Of a stretch of DNA of 64,000 bases, positions 9,826 to 18,316 are shown piece after piece. A program made the position numbers and the translations under genes. Under the pieces are notes generated by a model. The model saw only the letters and a program-made list of their open reading frames with translations. It ran no database searches and was not told the DNA's origin. Location: positions 62,001-126,000 of the forward strand of contig NZ_JAHDTF010000014.1 of the NCBI RefSeq assembly GCF_018531465.1, in the 5' to 3' direction. Each line of letters starts with the position of its first letter. The first letter of the stretch is position 1. The stretch comes from Sphaerisporangium fuscum (GTDB lineage Bacteria > Actinomycetota > Actinomycetes > Streptosporangiales > Streptosporangiaceae).

Positions 9826-10811
9826 CGGATCCTCACTCTCGGGTCGAGGCCGGTGTAGACCAGGTCGACCACGACGTTGCCCACCACCACGAAGAACGCC
9901 GCGAGCAGGGTGACCGCCATGATGACCGGCTGATCGTTCTTGGCGATGGAGTCGGCGGCCATCTTGCCGACGCCGTTGAGGCCGAAGACCGTCTCGGTGA
10001 TCAGCGCGCCACCGAGCAGCGCCGCGAAGTCCATGCCGAAGATCGTGGCGATGGGGGTGAGCGCGGGCCGTAGCGCGTGCCGCCGCATCATGAGCACGGG
10101 GGGCAGTCCCTTGGACCGGGCCGTGCGCATGAAGTTCTCAGCGAGGGTGTCGATGACGTTCGACCTGGTCAGCCGGGCGTACAGGCAGGCGTACCCGGTG
10201 GCGAGGACGATCCACGGCATCAGGTACGACTGGAACCAGATGACCGGGTCGTCGGAGAACGACACCACCGAGGGGAACGGCAGGACCTGCAGCTTGACGA
10301 CGAGGACGTACTGCAGGGACAGCGCGAGCACGTAGTTCGGGATGCTGGCGCCGCCCAGGGCCAGGCCCATCGCGGTCCGGTCCCACCAGGTCCCTTCCTT
10401 GACGGCGCTGAGCAGGCCGGCGGCGATGCCCACGATCAGCCACAGCACGGCGGCGCCGACCGCGACGGTGGCGCTCACCGGGAGCCGGTCGAGGATCATC
10501 CGCATGACGGACTGGTTGGTCTGGAACGAGTACCCCAGGCAGGGCGCCGGGCAGTGGATCAGGTTGACGCCCGAGCCGTAGTCGCGCCCGACGACCAGGC
10601 CGCTCAGGAAGTCCCAGAACTGGGTGAGGAACGGCTTGTCCAGCCCGAGGACCATGCGGATCTGCGCGATCCGGTCCGGCGTGCAGGTCTTGCCGCAGAT
10701 CATCAGCGCCGGGTCCGCCGACAGCTTGAAGAAGATGAGGTAGGTGAACAGGCAGACCGTGAAGAGGATCAGCACGAGCCCGGCGATCCGGCCTGCGAGG
10801 TAACGCGCCAT
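9822..10811 (-). CDS. Peptide ABC transporter permease (OppB type)
   Basis: A 329-residue inner-membrane permease. It starts MARYLAGRIAGLVLILF with the usual first membrane helix, has a large extracytoplasmic loop between the first and second helices, and then about five further helices. The EAA loop appears as ENFMRTARSKGLPP before the ATPase contact. The periplasmic-side loop carries cysteines (ICGKTCTPD and HCPAPCLG), a little unusual. The start at 10811 overlaps the OppC stop by one base (TGATG). A longer frame to 10964 exists but lacks membrane character. It pairs with OppC to form the channel. Confidence 0.94.
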   Translation of the reverse strand: MARYLAGRIAGLVLILFTVCLFTYLIFFKLSADPALMICGKTCTPDRIAQIRMVLGLDKPFLTQFWDFLSGLVVGRDYGSGVNLIHCPAPCLGYSFQTNQSVMRMILDRLPVSATVAVGAAVLWLIVGIAAGLLSAVKEGTWWDRTAMGLALGGASIPNYVLALSLQYVLVVKLQVLPFPSVVSFSDDPVIWFQSYLMPWIVLATGYACLYARLTRSNVIDTLAENFMRTARSKGLPPVLMMRRHALRPALTPIATIFGMDFAALLGGALITETVFGLNGVGKMAADSIAKNDQPVIMAVTLLAAFFVVVGNVVVDLVYTGLDPRVRIR

Positions 10812-11767
10812 CAGGACGCCTCCCCCGAGTCGGCGGCGGCCCGGACGCGGTCGCCGAGCACGGTGAGGGACAGCACGGTGAGGAAGAGGAACAGGCCGGG
10901 CACCGCGAAGTACATCGGGTCCATGGCGTACCAGCTCACCGAGCTGGAGATCATCTGGCCCCACGAGGGGGTCGGCGGGCTGACGCCGACCCCGAGGAAC
11001 GACAGGCCCGCCTCGGTGCCGATGTAGCCGGGCACCGCCAGGGTGGTCATGACGATGAGCGAGTTGCGCAGGTTCGGCAGGATCTCCTTGAACACCAGCG
11101 CGCCGGTGGACGCGCCGGAGGCCCGGGCCGCCTCGACGAACTCGCGGTTCACCAGGGTGAGCGTCTGCCCGCGCACGACCCGCGCGAGGTACGGCCAGCC
11201 GAACACGGTGATCACCACGACGAGCAGGACCGAGCGGTTCCCGGCAGGCAGCGACGACAGGATCGCGATCATGAAGATCAGTGCCGGGAAGGCCATCAGG
11301 AAGTCCATGACGCGGCAGATCACCTGGTCGGCCCAGCCCTGGTAGAACCCCGCCAGCATGCCGAAGACCACGCCGAGCAGCGTGGTCAGCACCGTCGCCG
11401 AGATCGCGATCAGGAAGGACACGCGCGCCCCGTAGGCGACGCGGGCGAGGATGTCGCGGCCGTTCTGCGGCTCGACACCGAACAGGTGGTCGGCGCTGAC
11501 GCCGCCGAAGGAGCCGCGGGGCAGGCCGCCGAGGTTGGTGTCGATGGCGGCCGGGTCGAACTCGTTCGGACCGTGGCCGGTGACGGCGCTGATCAGCGGC
11601 GCGCAGACGGCCATCAGGACGACCAGGGCGAGGAACGCCATGCTGAGGACGGCACCCCGGTCGTGCAGCAGGGCACGCAGGATCCGGCGCCCCTCGGTGG
11701 CGGGCGCGTTGCGCGCGCCCGCCCCGGGGTCGGCCGTCGCGTCACGCGAGGGTGCGGCGGTGGTCAT
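10811..11767 (-). CDS. Peptide ABC transporter permease (OppC type)
   Basis: A 318-residue permease. It has a short cytoplasmic, alanine-rich N-terminus, one membrane helix near residues 38-60, an external loop with the OppC pattern HLFGVEPQNGRDILARVAYGAR, then five helices. The EAA motif reads EFVEAARASGASTGALVFKEILPN. The end region contains LSFLGVGVSPPTPSWG, typical of OppC/DppC. It follows the substrate-binding protein gene by six bases and is coupled to oppB, so it is part of the same transcript. Confidence 0.94.
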   Translation of the reverse strand: MTTAAPSRDATADPGAGARNAPATEGRRILRALLHDRGAVLSMAFLALVVLMAVCAPLISAVTGHGPNEFDPAAIDTNLGGLPRGSFGGVSADHLFGVEPQNGRDILARVAYGARVSFLIAISATVLTTLLGVVFGMLAGFYQGWADQVICRVMDFLMAFPALIFMIAILSSLPAGNRSVLLVVVITVFGWPYLARVVRGQTLTLVNREFVEAARASGASTGALVFKEILPNLRNSLIVMTTLAVPGYIGTEAGLSFLGVGVSPPTPSWGQMISSSVSWYAMDPMYFAVPGLFLFLTVLSLTVLGDRVRAAADSGEAS

Positions 11768-11773
11768 ACGCGC

Positions 11774-13444
11774 CTACTTGCTCGCGTCCTTGAGCCCGAC
11801 GGAGACCAGGTCGATGCCGCCGGAGTACGAGTCGTTCAGATAGGCACCGGCGATGTTGGCGCCGATGATCGTGACGTTCTTCTCGTAGAGGAGCGGCACG
11901 ATCGGCGCCTTCTCCATAATCTGCTTGTCCAGCTCACCGTAGGCGGCGTTGGCCTCGTTGACGTCCTTCATCGCCGCGATCTCGTCGATGCGCTTGTTGA
12001 TGGCGTCGTCGTTGATCTGGGCGAGGTTGTTGTTGCCCTTCTCGGTGATGTTGCGCCCGTCGAACAGCGGCGGCAGGAAGGTCGCGCCGGACGACCAGTC
12101 GGGGCACCAGCCGGTGAGGGCCGCGTCGTGCTGCCGGGCGGGGGTGCCGATCACCTCGTAGAAGGTGGAGGTGTCCATGTTGTTGATCTTGACGTTGACG
12201 CCCAGCGGCTTCAGCGCCTCCTGGATGGCCACCGCCATGCCCTGCTGGCGCGCCACCGGGCGCACGTCCAGCGTCAGGTCGAACCCGTCGGCGTGCCCGG
12301 CCTCGGCGAGCAGCTGCTTGGCCTTGGCCTGGTCGAAGGGGTACAGGTCGTAGTCGAGGCGGCCGACGATCGTCGGCGGCTGGATCGCCGAGCCCTTGGT
12401 CGCCAGCACCGTGCCGCCGTCTCCGGCGACCACGTTGTCCTTGTTGACCGCGTAGTTGATCGCCTGCCGGACCCGCACGTCGTCCAGGGGCTTCTTGGTG
12501 GTGTTCAGGCTCATGTACGTCGTGCAGCCCATGTAGCCCGAGAGCGTGCGCTCCTTGATCTGCGGGGCCTGGATCCGGGCCACCGTGGCCGGCTGGATCG
12601 AGCCCGCGATCGCGTCGGCGTCCGCGCCCTGCCCGGCGAGCATGCGCTCGTCGACGGTCGCGCCGTCCAGGCCGAAGGTGAACTCGAACGAGTCCGGCTT
12701 GGCGGCGCGGACGCTGTCGGTGGAGGCCTTCCAGTACGGGTTGCGCACCAGCTTCAGCGACGTGCCGTGCTGGTAGCTCGCCACCTTGTACGGCCCGGAG
12801 GCGATGGGCTTGCTGTCGAAGGCGTCGGCCGCCCCCGTGCCCTTGGGGAACGGCACGAAGTTCGGCTGGACGAGCGCGCTGGCGAAGTCCGCGTACGGCT
12901 TCTTCAGGTGGAAGACGACCGTCTTCGGGTCGGGGGTCTCGATCGTGTCGAGGTCGCCGGAGACGTACGGGCCCTTGTAGTCCTTGGGCGCGTCGATGAG
13001 CAGCTTGGCGTACGGCGAGCCGATCCCGGCCTCGGGGTCCCAGGCGCGCTCGACGCCGAACTTCACCTCCTCGCTGGTGATGGGCTTGCCGTCCTCGAAG
13101 AAGATGTCGTCCTTGAGGGTGAAGGTCCAGGTCTTGTTGCCGTCCGACGGGGTGCCGAGAGAGGTGGCGAGGTCGGGGACGACCTTGGTGCCTTCGGCGC
13201 CCGGACCCGCGCCGAAGGTCGTCAGGCCGCGGTAGATGAGCCGGTAGAAGTTGTTGACGCCGCCGTCCCAGCCCCGGACCGGGTCCAGGTGGGAGTAGTC
13301 CGAGCCGAGCAGCATATGGACGGTGCCGCCGGAGGCGGACGCCTTCCCTGAAGCCTGTGTGGCCGCGGGCTTCCCGCCGCCGCACGCGGCGACCGCCATC
13401 GTGGTGAGCGCCGCGACGCTCGCCAGAGCAGCCGATCTCCTCAT
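11774..13444 (-). CDS. Peptide-binding lipoprotein of ABC transporter (OppA/SBP_bac_5)
   Basis: A 556-residue extracytoplasmic solute-binding lipoprotein. The first 20 residues are a signal peptide ending in the lipobox VAAC, so the mature protein is tethered by lipid to the outer face of the membrane. The body shows family 5 patterns: HLDPVRGWDGGVNNFYRLIYRGL, the WTFTLKDDIFFEDGKPI segment, and VRQAINYAVNKDNVV. It should deliver peptides to the OppBC channel. The ATG at 13444 is preceded by AGAAGGAAAT. Its place directly after a beta-L-arabinofuranosidase gene suggests that the peptides carry arabinose (inference). Confidence 0.93.
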   Translation of the reverse strand: MRRSAALASVAALTTMAVAACGGGKPAATQASGKASASGGTVHMLLGSDYSHLDPVRGWDGGVNNFYRLIYRGLTTFGAGPGAEGTKVVPDLATSLGTPSDGNKTWTFTLKDDIFFEDGKPITSEEVKFGVERAWDPEAGIGSPYAKLLIDAPKDYKGPYVSGDLDTIETPDPKTVVFHLKKPYADFASALVQPNFVPFPKGTGAADAFDSKPIASGPYKVASYQHGTSLKLVRNPYWKASTDSVRAAKPDSFEFTFGLDGATVDERMLAGQGADADAIAGSIQPATVARIQAPQIKERTLSGYMGCTTYMSLNTTKKPLDDVRVRQAINYAVNKDNVVAGDGGTVLATKGSAIQPPTIVGRLDYDLYPFDQAKAKQLLAEAGHADGFDLTLDVRPVARQQGMAVAIQEALKPLGVNVKINNMDTSTFYEVIGTPARQHDAALTGWCPDWSSGATFLPPLFDGRNITEKGNNNLAQINDDAINKRIDEIAAMKDVNEANAAYGELDKQIMEKAPIVPLLYEKNVTIIGANIAGAYLNDSYSGGIDLVSVGLKDASK

Positions 13445-13487
13445 ATTTCCTTCTTTCGATCTGTTCATTCGATGGGATCGGATGCGG

Positions 13488-15416
13488 CTACTGCGTCCTG
13501 ACCCACACGCGCATGGCCTCGGCATTGCGGTTGCCCCACAGGAAGTAGGGGACGAAAGTCGCGGGGACCTCCTCCGGCGCGGACGGCTCGGCGAGGGGTT
13601 CCCCGGTGAGCTCCGGGTAGAGCTCCGGTGACGGCGGAGGCGCGACGCCCGCGGTGACCCGCAGGACCACGGCCCCGGGCAGTTCGCGCTCCGACCTGGA
13701 GATGTTTGCGCTAACAATTCGCGGCGCGCTCAGCACCAGATCGTCCACGGAAGCCGGCACGTCCTGCTGCTCGACGCAGTAGACCAGCGGGCCGCGCGCC
13801 AGGCCGGCCGCGCCGCGGGTCGCGTCGAGGTAGGGGTGGGAGCCGTGCGCGCGCACCGGCATCGGCAGGGTGAGCCGCACCTCGTCCCCCGCCGTCCAGA
13901 CCCGCTCGACGACCAGCCACTCGCCGGAGACCTCGACGCCCTCACCGTTCACGGTCGCGGTGGCGGCGCGGGCCCAGCCGGGGACGCGCAGGGCGAGCGC
14001 GTACGGGCCGTCGGGGGCACGGTCGACGGTGACCCGGACCTCGCCGTCCCACGGGTAATCCGTCTCGACGCTCACCGCGAGGCTCGCGGTCTCGATCGTC
14101 GCCTCGGTGTACGTCGCGAGGTACAGCGTGCCGTCCCGCTCGGCGGCGACGTAGTCGCCGAGCTGCGCCATCCAGCGGACGATGTTGGGCGGGCAGCACG
14201 GGCAGCCGAACCAGGAGCGGCGCAGCGGCTCGCCGCCGGTCTCCGCGCCGCTGCGCTGCTCGTGGTCGGGGCGGCGCTGCAGCGGGTTGTCGTAGAAGAA
14301 CGCCGTCCCCTCCGCGGACAGGCCCACGGCGTAGGCGTTGAAGAGCACCCGTTCGAAGACGTCGAGGTACTTGGCGCCGCCGGTCCCCAGGAACATCCGC
14401 CACGCCCACTGCATGGTGGCGATCGCGGCGCAGGTCTCGCTGTAGGAGCGCTCGGACGGCAGCTCGTACCGGTCGCCGATCGCCTCGTCGGAGTGCCGGG
14501 CGCCGAGGCCGCCGGTGATGTAGAGCTTGGTGGCCACCATGTCGTCCCAGAGCCGGTCGAGCGCGGCGAACAGCTCCTGGTCACCGGTCTCCAGGTGGAC
14601 GTCGGCCGCGCCGGCGGCGAGGTAGGCCATCCGTACGGCGTGCCCGGTCACCGACGGCATCTCGCGCAGCGGCACGTGGTCCTGGAAGTAGTCCGGCGGG
14701 AAGATGCTGTGCTTGATCGTGCCCCTGCCGCGCCGGTCCACGAACAGCCGCGCCTGGGTCAGGTAGGCGGGGTCGCCGGTCTCGCGGTAGAGCTCCACCA
14801 GGGCCATCTCGACCTCGGGGTGGCCGCAGACGGCCTCCTCGCGCCCCTCTCCGTAGCGGCGGACGACCAGGTCGGCGAACCTGACCGCGATGCCGAGCAG
14901 GCGGTCGTCGCCCATCCGCCGGGCGGCGGCGACCGCGGCCTGGATGAGGTGGCCGAGGTTGTAGAGCTCGTGTCCCCAGGCGAGGTCCTCCCACGGCTTC
15001 TTGGCCGCGGCCGGGTCCTGGAAGAACGAGTTCAGGTAGCCGTCCTCGGCCTGTACCCGTTCCAGCAGGCCGACGACCTCGTCGAAGAACTCCTCGGCCG
15101 CGTCGTCCGCGTGGCCGTCGCCGATCTCGTACGCCAGGCCCTCGAGCGTCTTGTACAGGTCGGTGTCGAGGAAGGGATAGCGCCCGCGGTAGGGCGGCGG
15201 GTCGTCGGCCAGCAGGCGGCTGAGGTTGTCGACGTTCCCCGCGGCGCGCAGCCGGCCGATGGTGTGCGGGATGGTCGCACGCCGGTTCCGCTCCTGCCAC
15301 TGCCGGAGCAGGCCGCCGGTGATACGCGCCCCCGTGACCGGTGTGACGGCACCCGCGGCCGTCCGCAGGGCTCCGGCCCGACCGCGCGCATGCGGCTTGA
15401 GCTGCTCGGACGTCAT
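13488..15416 (-). CDS. Glycoside hydrolase family 127 (beta-L-arabinofuranosidase)
   Basis: A 642-residue enzyme of the HypBA1-type family that releases beta-L-arabinofuranose, in known members from hydroxyproline-linked arabino-oligosaccharides of plant cell-wall glycoproteins. The zinc/cysteine catalytic set is visible: Glu327 and Cys329 in SYSETCAA, and Cys407-Cys408 in CPCCPPN (nucleophile expected at 407). Glu311 is a likely acid/base by spacing. An alpha/alpha barrel precedes C-terminal beta domains. There is no signal peptide, so it acts inside the cell on imported material. The ATG at 15416 has GGGAGG upstream. It is the first gene of the operon, followed by the peptide transporter and two proline-specific peptidases. 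Confidence 0.92.
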   Translation of the reverse strand: MTSEQLKPHARGRAGALRTAAGAVTPVTGARITGGLLRQWQERNRRATIPHTIGRLRAAGNVDNLSRLLADDPPPYRGRYPFLDTDLYKTLEGLAYEIGDGHADDAAEEFFDEVVGLLERVQAEDGYLNSFFQDPAAAKKPWEDLAWGHELYNLGHLIQAAVAAARRMGDDRLLGIAVRFADLVVRRYGEGREEAVCGHPEVEMALVELYRETGDPAYLTQARLFVDRRGRGTIKHSIFPPDYFQDHVPLREMPSVTGHAVRMAYLAAGAADVHLETGDQELFAALDRLWDDMVATKLYITGGLGARHSDEAIGDRYELPSERSYSETCAAIATMQWAWRMFLGTGGAKYLDVFERVLFNAYAVGLSAEGTAFFYDNPLQRRPDHEQRSGAETGGEPLRRSWFGCPCCPPNIVRWMAQLGDYVAAERDGTLYLATYTEATIETASLAVSVETDYPWDGEVRVTVDRAPDGPYALALRVPGWARAATATVNGEGVEVSGEWLVVERVWTAGDEVRLTLPMPVRAHGSHPYLDATRGAAGLARGPLVYCVEQQDVPASVDDLVLSAPRIVSANISRSERELPGAVVLRVTAGVAPPPSPELYPELTGEPLAEPSAPEEVPATFVPYFLWGNRNAEAMRVWVRTQ

Positions 15417-15435
15417 CAATCCTCCCGAGTGAGGT

Positions 15436-15468
15436 GTGCAGTGTGCCATGTAATGTGTGGCATTGCAC
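15436..15468 (-). promoter_or_regulatory. Inverted repeat in front of the GH127-Opp operon
   Basis: An imperfect palindrome of GTGCA-n3-TGCCA on one side and TGGCA-n2-TGCAC on the other, centred near 15452, 20-50 bases upstream of the GH127 start. It looks like an operator for a repressor encoded elsewhere. No sugar-type regulator gene lies in the operon. The site is read by eye only. Confidence 0.4.
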
Positions 15469-15594
15469 TGAACCTTAGGGGTATGGAAGGCGACTGCCAA
15501 GAGGCGGTAGAGCAGAATTAACCTGCTCGGGACAAACCAAGAGGCGGCCACCGCGACGCGGCAGCCGCCTCCACGGCCTCGTCCCCGGACGGAC

Positions 15595-16455
15595 TCAGGC
15601 GGCGTCCAGGCGCGACAGTTCCTCGGGCGACAGCTTCAGGTCGACGGCGGCCACCGAGTCGCGGATGGTCTCGGGGCGGGACGAGCCAGGGATCGGGATC
15701 ACCACCGGGGCCTTGGCCAGCATCCACGCCAGGCAGACCTGGTACGGGCTCACCCCGTGCTCCCGGGCGACGTCGGAGAACACCGCGAAGCGCTCGCCCA
15801 GCTCGCCGGCACGCACGATCCCGCCGAAGGGGCTCCAGGGCAGGAACGCGATGCCCAGCTCCGCGCACAGCTCCAGCTCAGGCTCACTGGAACGGAAGGC
15901 GGGCGAGAACTGGTTCTGCACGCTCACCAGCCGCCCGCCGAGGATCTCGTTGGCCTGCCGGATCTGCTCGGGATCGGCGTTCGAGACGCCCGCGAAGCGG
16001 ATCTTGCCCTCGTCCAGCAGGTCGCGGATCGCGCCGACCGAGTCGGCGTACGGCACCTTCGGGTCGGGCCGGTGGAACTGGTACAGCCCGATGGCCTCGA
16101 CGCCGAGCCGCTTGAGCGAGGCCTCGCAGGCCTCCTTCAGGTGCTTCGGCGAGCCGTCCAGGGTCCACGAGCCGTCACCCGGACGCACGTGGCCGCCCTT
16201 GGTGGCGATCAGCACGCCGGAGGTGTCACCGCCGTAGCTCGCCACCGCGCGGGCGATCAGGGACTCGTTGTGCCCGACCTCGTCCGCGCCGACGTGGTAG
16301 GCGTCCGCGGTGTCGATCAGGGTCACACCGGCGTCCAGCGCGGCATGGACGGTCGCGACCGAGCGCTGCTCGCCGGGACGCCCCTCGATCGACATGGGCA
16401 TGCCGCCGAGGCCGATCGCGCCGACCTGGACGTCGCCGATGGGGCGAGTCTGCAT
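15595..16455 (-). CDS. Aldo/keto reductase
   Basis: A 286-residue NADP-dependent (beta/alpha)8 oxidoreductase expected to reduce an aldehyde or ketone; the substrate is unknown. It starts MQTRPIGDVQVGAIGLGGMPMS. The catalytic Asp-Tyr pair is in LIDTADAYHVG, the lysine in LIATKGGH, and the histidine-like position in GLYQFHRPDP. The C-terminus has the cofactor region VVIPIPGSSRPETIRDS. GAGGAGGAA lies just ahead of the ATG at 16455. It is divergent from a LysR regulator starting about 110 bases away, the usual arrangement for a regulated target gene. Confidence 0.92.
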   Translation of the reverse strand: MQTRPIGDVQVGAIGLGGMPMSIEGRPGEQRSVATVHAALDAGVTLIDTADAYHVGADEVGHNESLIARAVASYGGDTSGVLIATKGGHVRPGDGSWTLDGSPKHLKEACEASLKRLGVEAIGLYQFHRPDPKVPYADSVGAIRDLLDEGKIRFAGVSNADPEQIRQANEILGGRLVSVQNQFSPAFRSSEPELELCAELGIAFLPWSPFGGIVRAGELGERFAVFSDVAREHGVSPYQVCLAWMLAKAPVVIPIPGSSRPETIRDSVAAVDLKLSPEELSRLDAA

Positions 16456-16564
16456 GGGATTCCTCCTCGGAGAACGGTTCGATACGTCCGACAGTCTTCA
16501 ATGCCCACGATTAAGCTGTCCAACAGAAGAACCTGATCCCATTGAGCGTTCCGGGTGATTAATC

Positions 16565-17443
16565 GTGGAGTTGCGGCAGCTCGAATACTTCGTCGCCGTC
16601 GCCGAGGACTGTCACTTCACGCGGGCGGCCAAACGCCTGCACGTCGCACAGTCGGGGCTGTCGGCGTCGATCCGCGCGCTGGAACGGGAGCTCGGCGCCC
16701 CGCTGTTCCTGCGCAGCACCCGGCAGGTCGAGCTGACCCCGGCCGGACGCGCGCTGCTGGTCGAGGCACGCCGGGCGCTGTCGGCGACCGACGCCGCCAG
16801 GGACGCGGTCGCCGCGGTGCAGGGCCTGCTGCGCGGCAGCCTCGCCATCGGCTCGCTGCAGTGCCTGCACGTGGTGCACCTGCCGGCCGTACTCTCCCGG
16901 TTCGTCGCCGCGCACCCCGGCCTGGAGATCAGCATGCGGCAGGGCGGCTCGGGCGAGCTGATCGAACAGGTGCGTAGCGGCCGGCTGGACCTGGCGTTCG
17001 TCTCTCGCCCGGCGCGGTGCCCGGACGACATCGTCGTCGAGACACTCGCCGGCGAGCCGCTGGTCCTGGCGTGCCCGCCCGGGCATCCGCTGGCGGGGCG
17101 CGAACAGGTGGAGCCCGGGGAGCTGGTGGCGGAGAAGTTCGTCGACTTCCCTCCCGACTGGGGCACGCGCGACCTGGTCGACGACGTGCTCGCCGCGGCG
17201 GGGGTCGAGCGCCGGGTCACGCTGGAGGTGACCGACGTCCACTCACTGCTCGACCTGGTGACCTTCGGGCTCGGGGTCGCGCTGGTGCCGAGGTACTTCT
17301 CCACCAAGACCGACCGGGTGCGCTTCATCGATCTCGCCGGCGACGTACCGTCCTGGGAGACGGCAGCCGTCACCGGCACCCCCACCAGCGCCGCCGCCGC
17401 GGCCCTACTGCGCGAAATCCACGCCGACCCTCCCGCGACATGA
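16565..17443 (+). CDS. LysR-family transcriptional regulator
   Basis: A 292-residue regulator. The winged helix-turn-helix lies at residues 1-60 (MELRQLEYFVAVAEDCHFTRAAKRLHVAQSGLSASIRALE) and the periplasmic-binding-like effector domain follows from about residue 90. It is translated from a GTG at 16565. It is divergent from the aldo/keto reductase gene and probably binds the 109-base space between them; that space contains AT-rich words such as GATTAAGCTGTC but I do not claim a specific operator. The effector is unknown. Confidence 0.93.
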   Translation: MELRQLEYFVAVAEDCHFTRAAKRLHVAQSGLSASIRALERELGAPLFLRSTRQVELTPAGRALLVEARRALSATDAARDAVAAVQGLLRGSLAIGSLQCLHVVHLPAVLSRFVAAHPGLEISMRQGGSGELIEQVRSGRLDLAFVSRPARCPDDIVVETLAGEPLVLACPPGHPLAGREQVEPGELVAEKFVDFPPDWGTRDLVDDVLAAAGVERRVTLEVTDVHSLLDLVTFGLGVALVPRYFSTKTDRVRFIDLAGDVPSWETAAVTGTPTSAAAAALLREIHADPPAT

Positions 17444-17486
17444 CACCCCACACTCCATCCGCCCCCAACGCCACCGGCGCGGACGG

Positions 17487-18138
17487 TCAGGAGAAGAGCT
17501 CGTCCGCCGACACGACGACCGTCGCCACCACCGCACGCTGGATCCACTCGTCGAGCTGAGCCATGTCCGTGCAGGCCAGAATATTCTGTCGCGTTTCTTC
17601 TGAAACGCGAATCCCGCGACTGGCAAGGATCACAAGCAGCGCTTCCGCCTTGCCCTCCGCCTTGCCTTCTGCTTTGCCTTCGGCGACGTATTTTCTTGCG
17701 AAGTCACTCTGGTACTCGTAGGTCCCCACTGCCATCAAGTCCTCCAAATGCTTGCGCGCGACCTCGGGGAGCGCCATCAGCACGAAATCAGCGTACAGCC
17801 GGGCTCGCTGCTCGTCGACGACCGTCAACGCGGCCAGCAACGCCTCGAGAACCGGCTCGGGATCGTCGTCACCACCGTGGGCCATCGCCGACAACACTGC
17901 CAGCTCTGGCATGTCGACCGCCTGTGCGGGATCACTCACGATCGGCACCGCCGCCGGTCCGACGACCAACGGAGCGAGTGTCCACCCAGGGTGTCCCATC
18001 TCGATCGGCACCCCGCACCACTCTCGCCTCTCTGTATTCCGGCACCGGAAGGCCGAGGGCATCGAGAAGAAATTCAGCCGCCAGATCCGGACAATTTTTG
18101 AATAGCAGGATCAAGGCTTCGTGTTCATGCGTTGGCAT
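17487..18138 (-). pseudogene. Rpn/PD-(D/E)XK nuclease-type gene with internal deletion and frameshift
   Basis: The first frame, from ATG 18138, encodes a typical N-terminus (MPTHEHEALILLF ... LPVPEYREARVV). Around 18028 the homologous text stops and resumes in another frame (CGVPIEMGHPG ... LAPLVVGPAAVPIVSDPA) running to the stop at 17487. The roughly 65 residues of the nuclease core that normally lie between are missing. The C-terminus still has the family's three-fold AEGK repeat and ends in SADELFS. The whole gene would normally encode a Rpn-like recombination-promoting nuclease or transposase-like protein of about 290 residues. As it stands it looks inactivated; the second frame alone could give a 191-residue product from an internal start. 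Confidence 0.7.
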
Positions 18139-18247
18139 GGCCGCATGTTATTACGACGGTAAAGCGACAACCAACTTCAACACCGAATAGCCCGCCATCC
18201 TTAATTCTGGCCCATTATCCCAAAATAAACGGCGAATACATGACGAA

Positions 18248-18296
18248 AAGGGCCGGTGCTCCGGCAGCGGGGGGTGCTGTCGGGGGGCCGGCCCTT
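18248..18296 (-). terminator. Hairpin terminator of the MHS transporter gene
   Basis: Perfect nine-base arms AAGGGCCGG (18248-18256) and CCGGCCCTT (18288-18296) flank an interior that can fold further (GCTCCGGCAGC). The hairpin lies 20 bases beyond the stop of the transporter gene on the minus strand. There is no U-tract. Confidence 0.6.
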
Positions 18297-18316
18297 GGGG
18301 GGAGGTAAGTGAGGGG

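Noticed and set aside
11486..13351. 621-codon plus-strand open frame opposite the OppC and OppA genes
   Set aside because: Antisense shadow of a lipoprotein and permease with clear signal peptide, lipobox and membrane helices.
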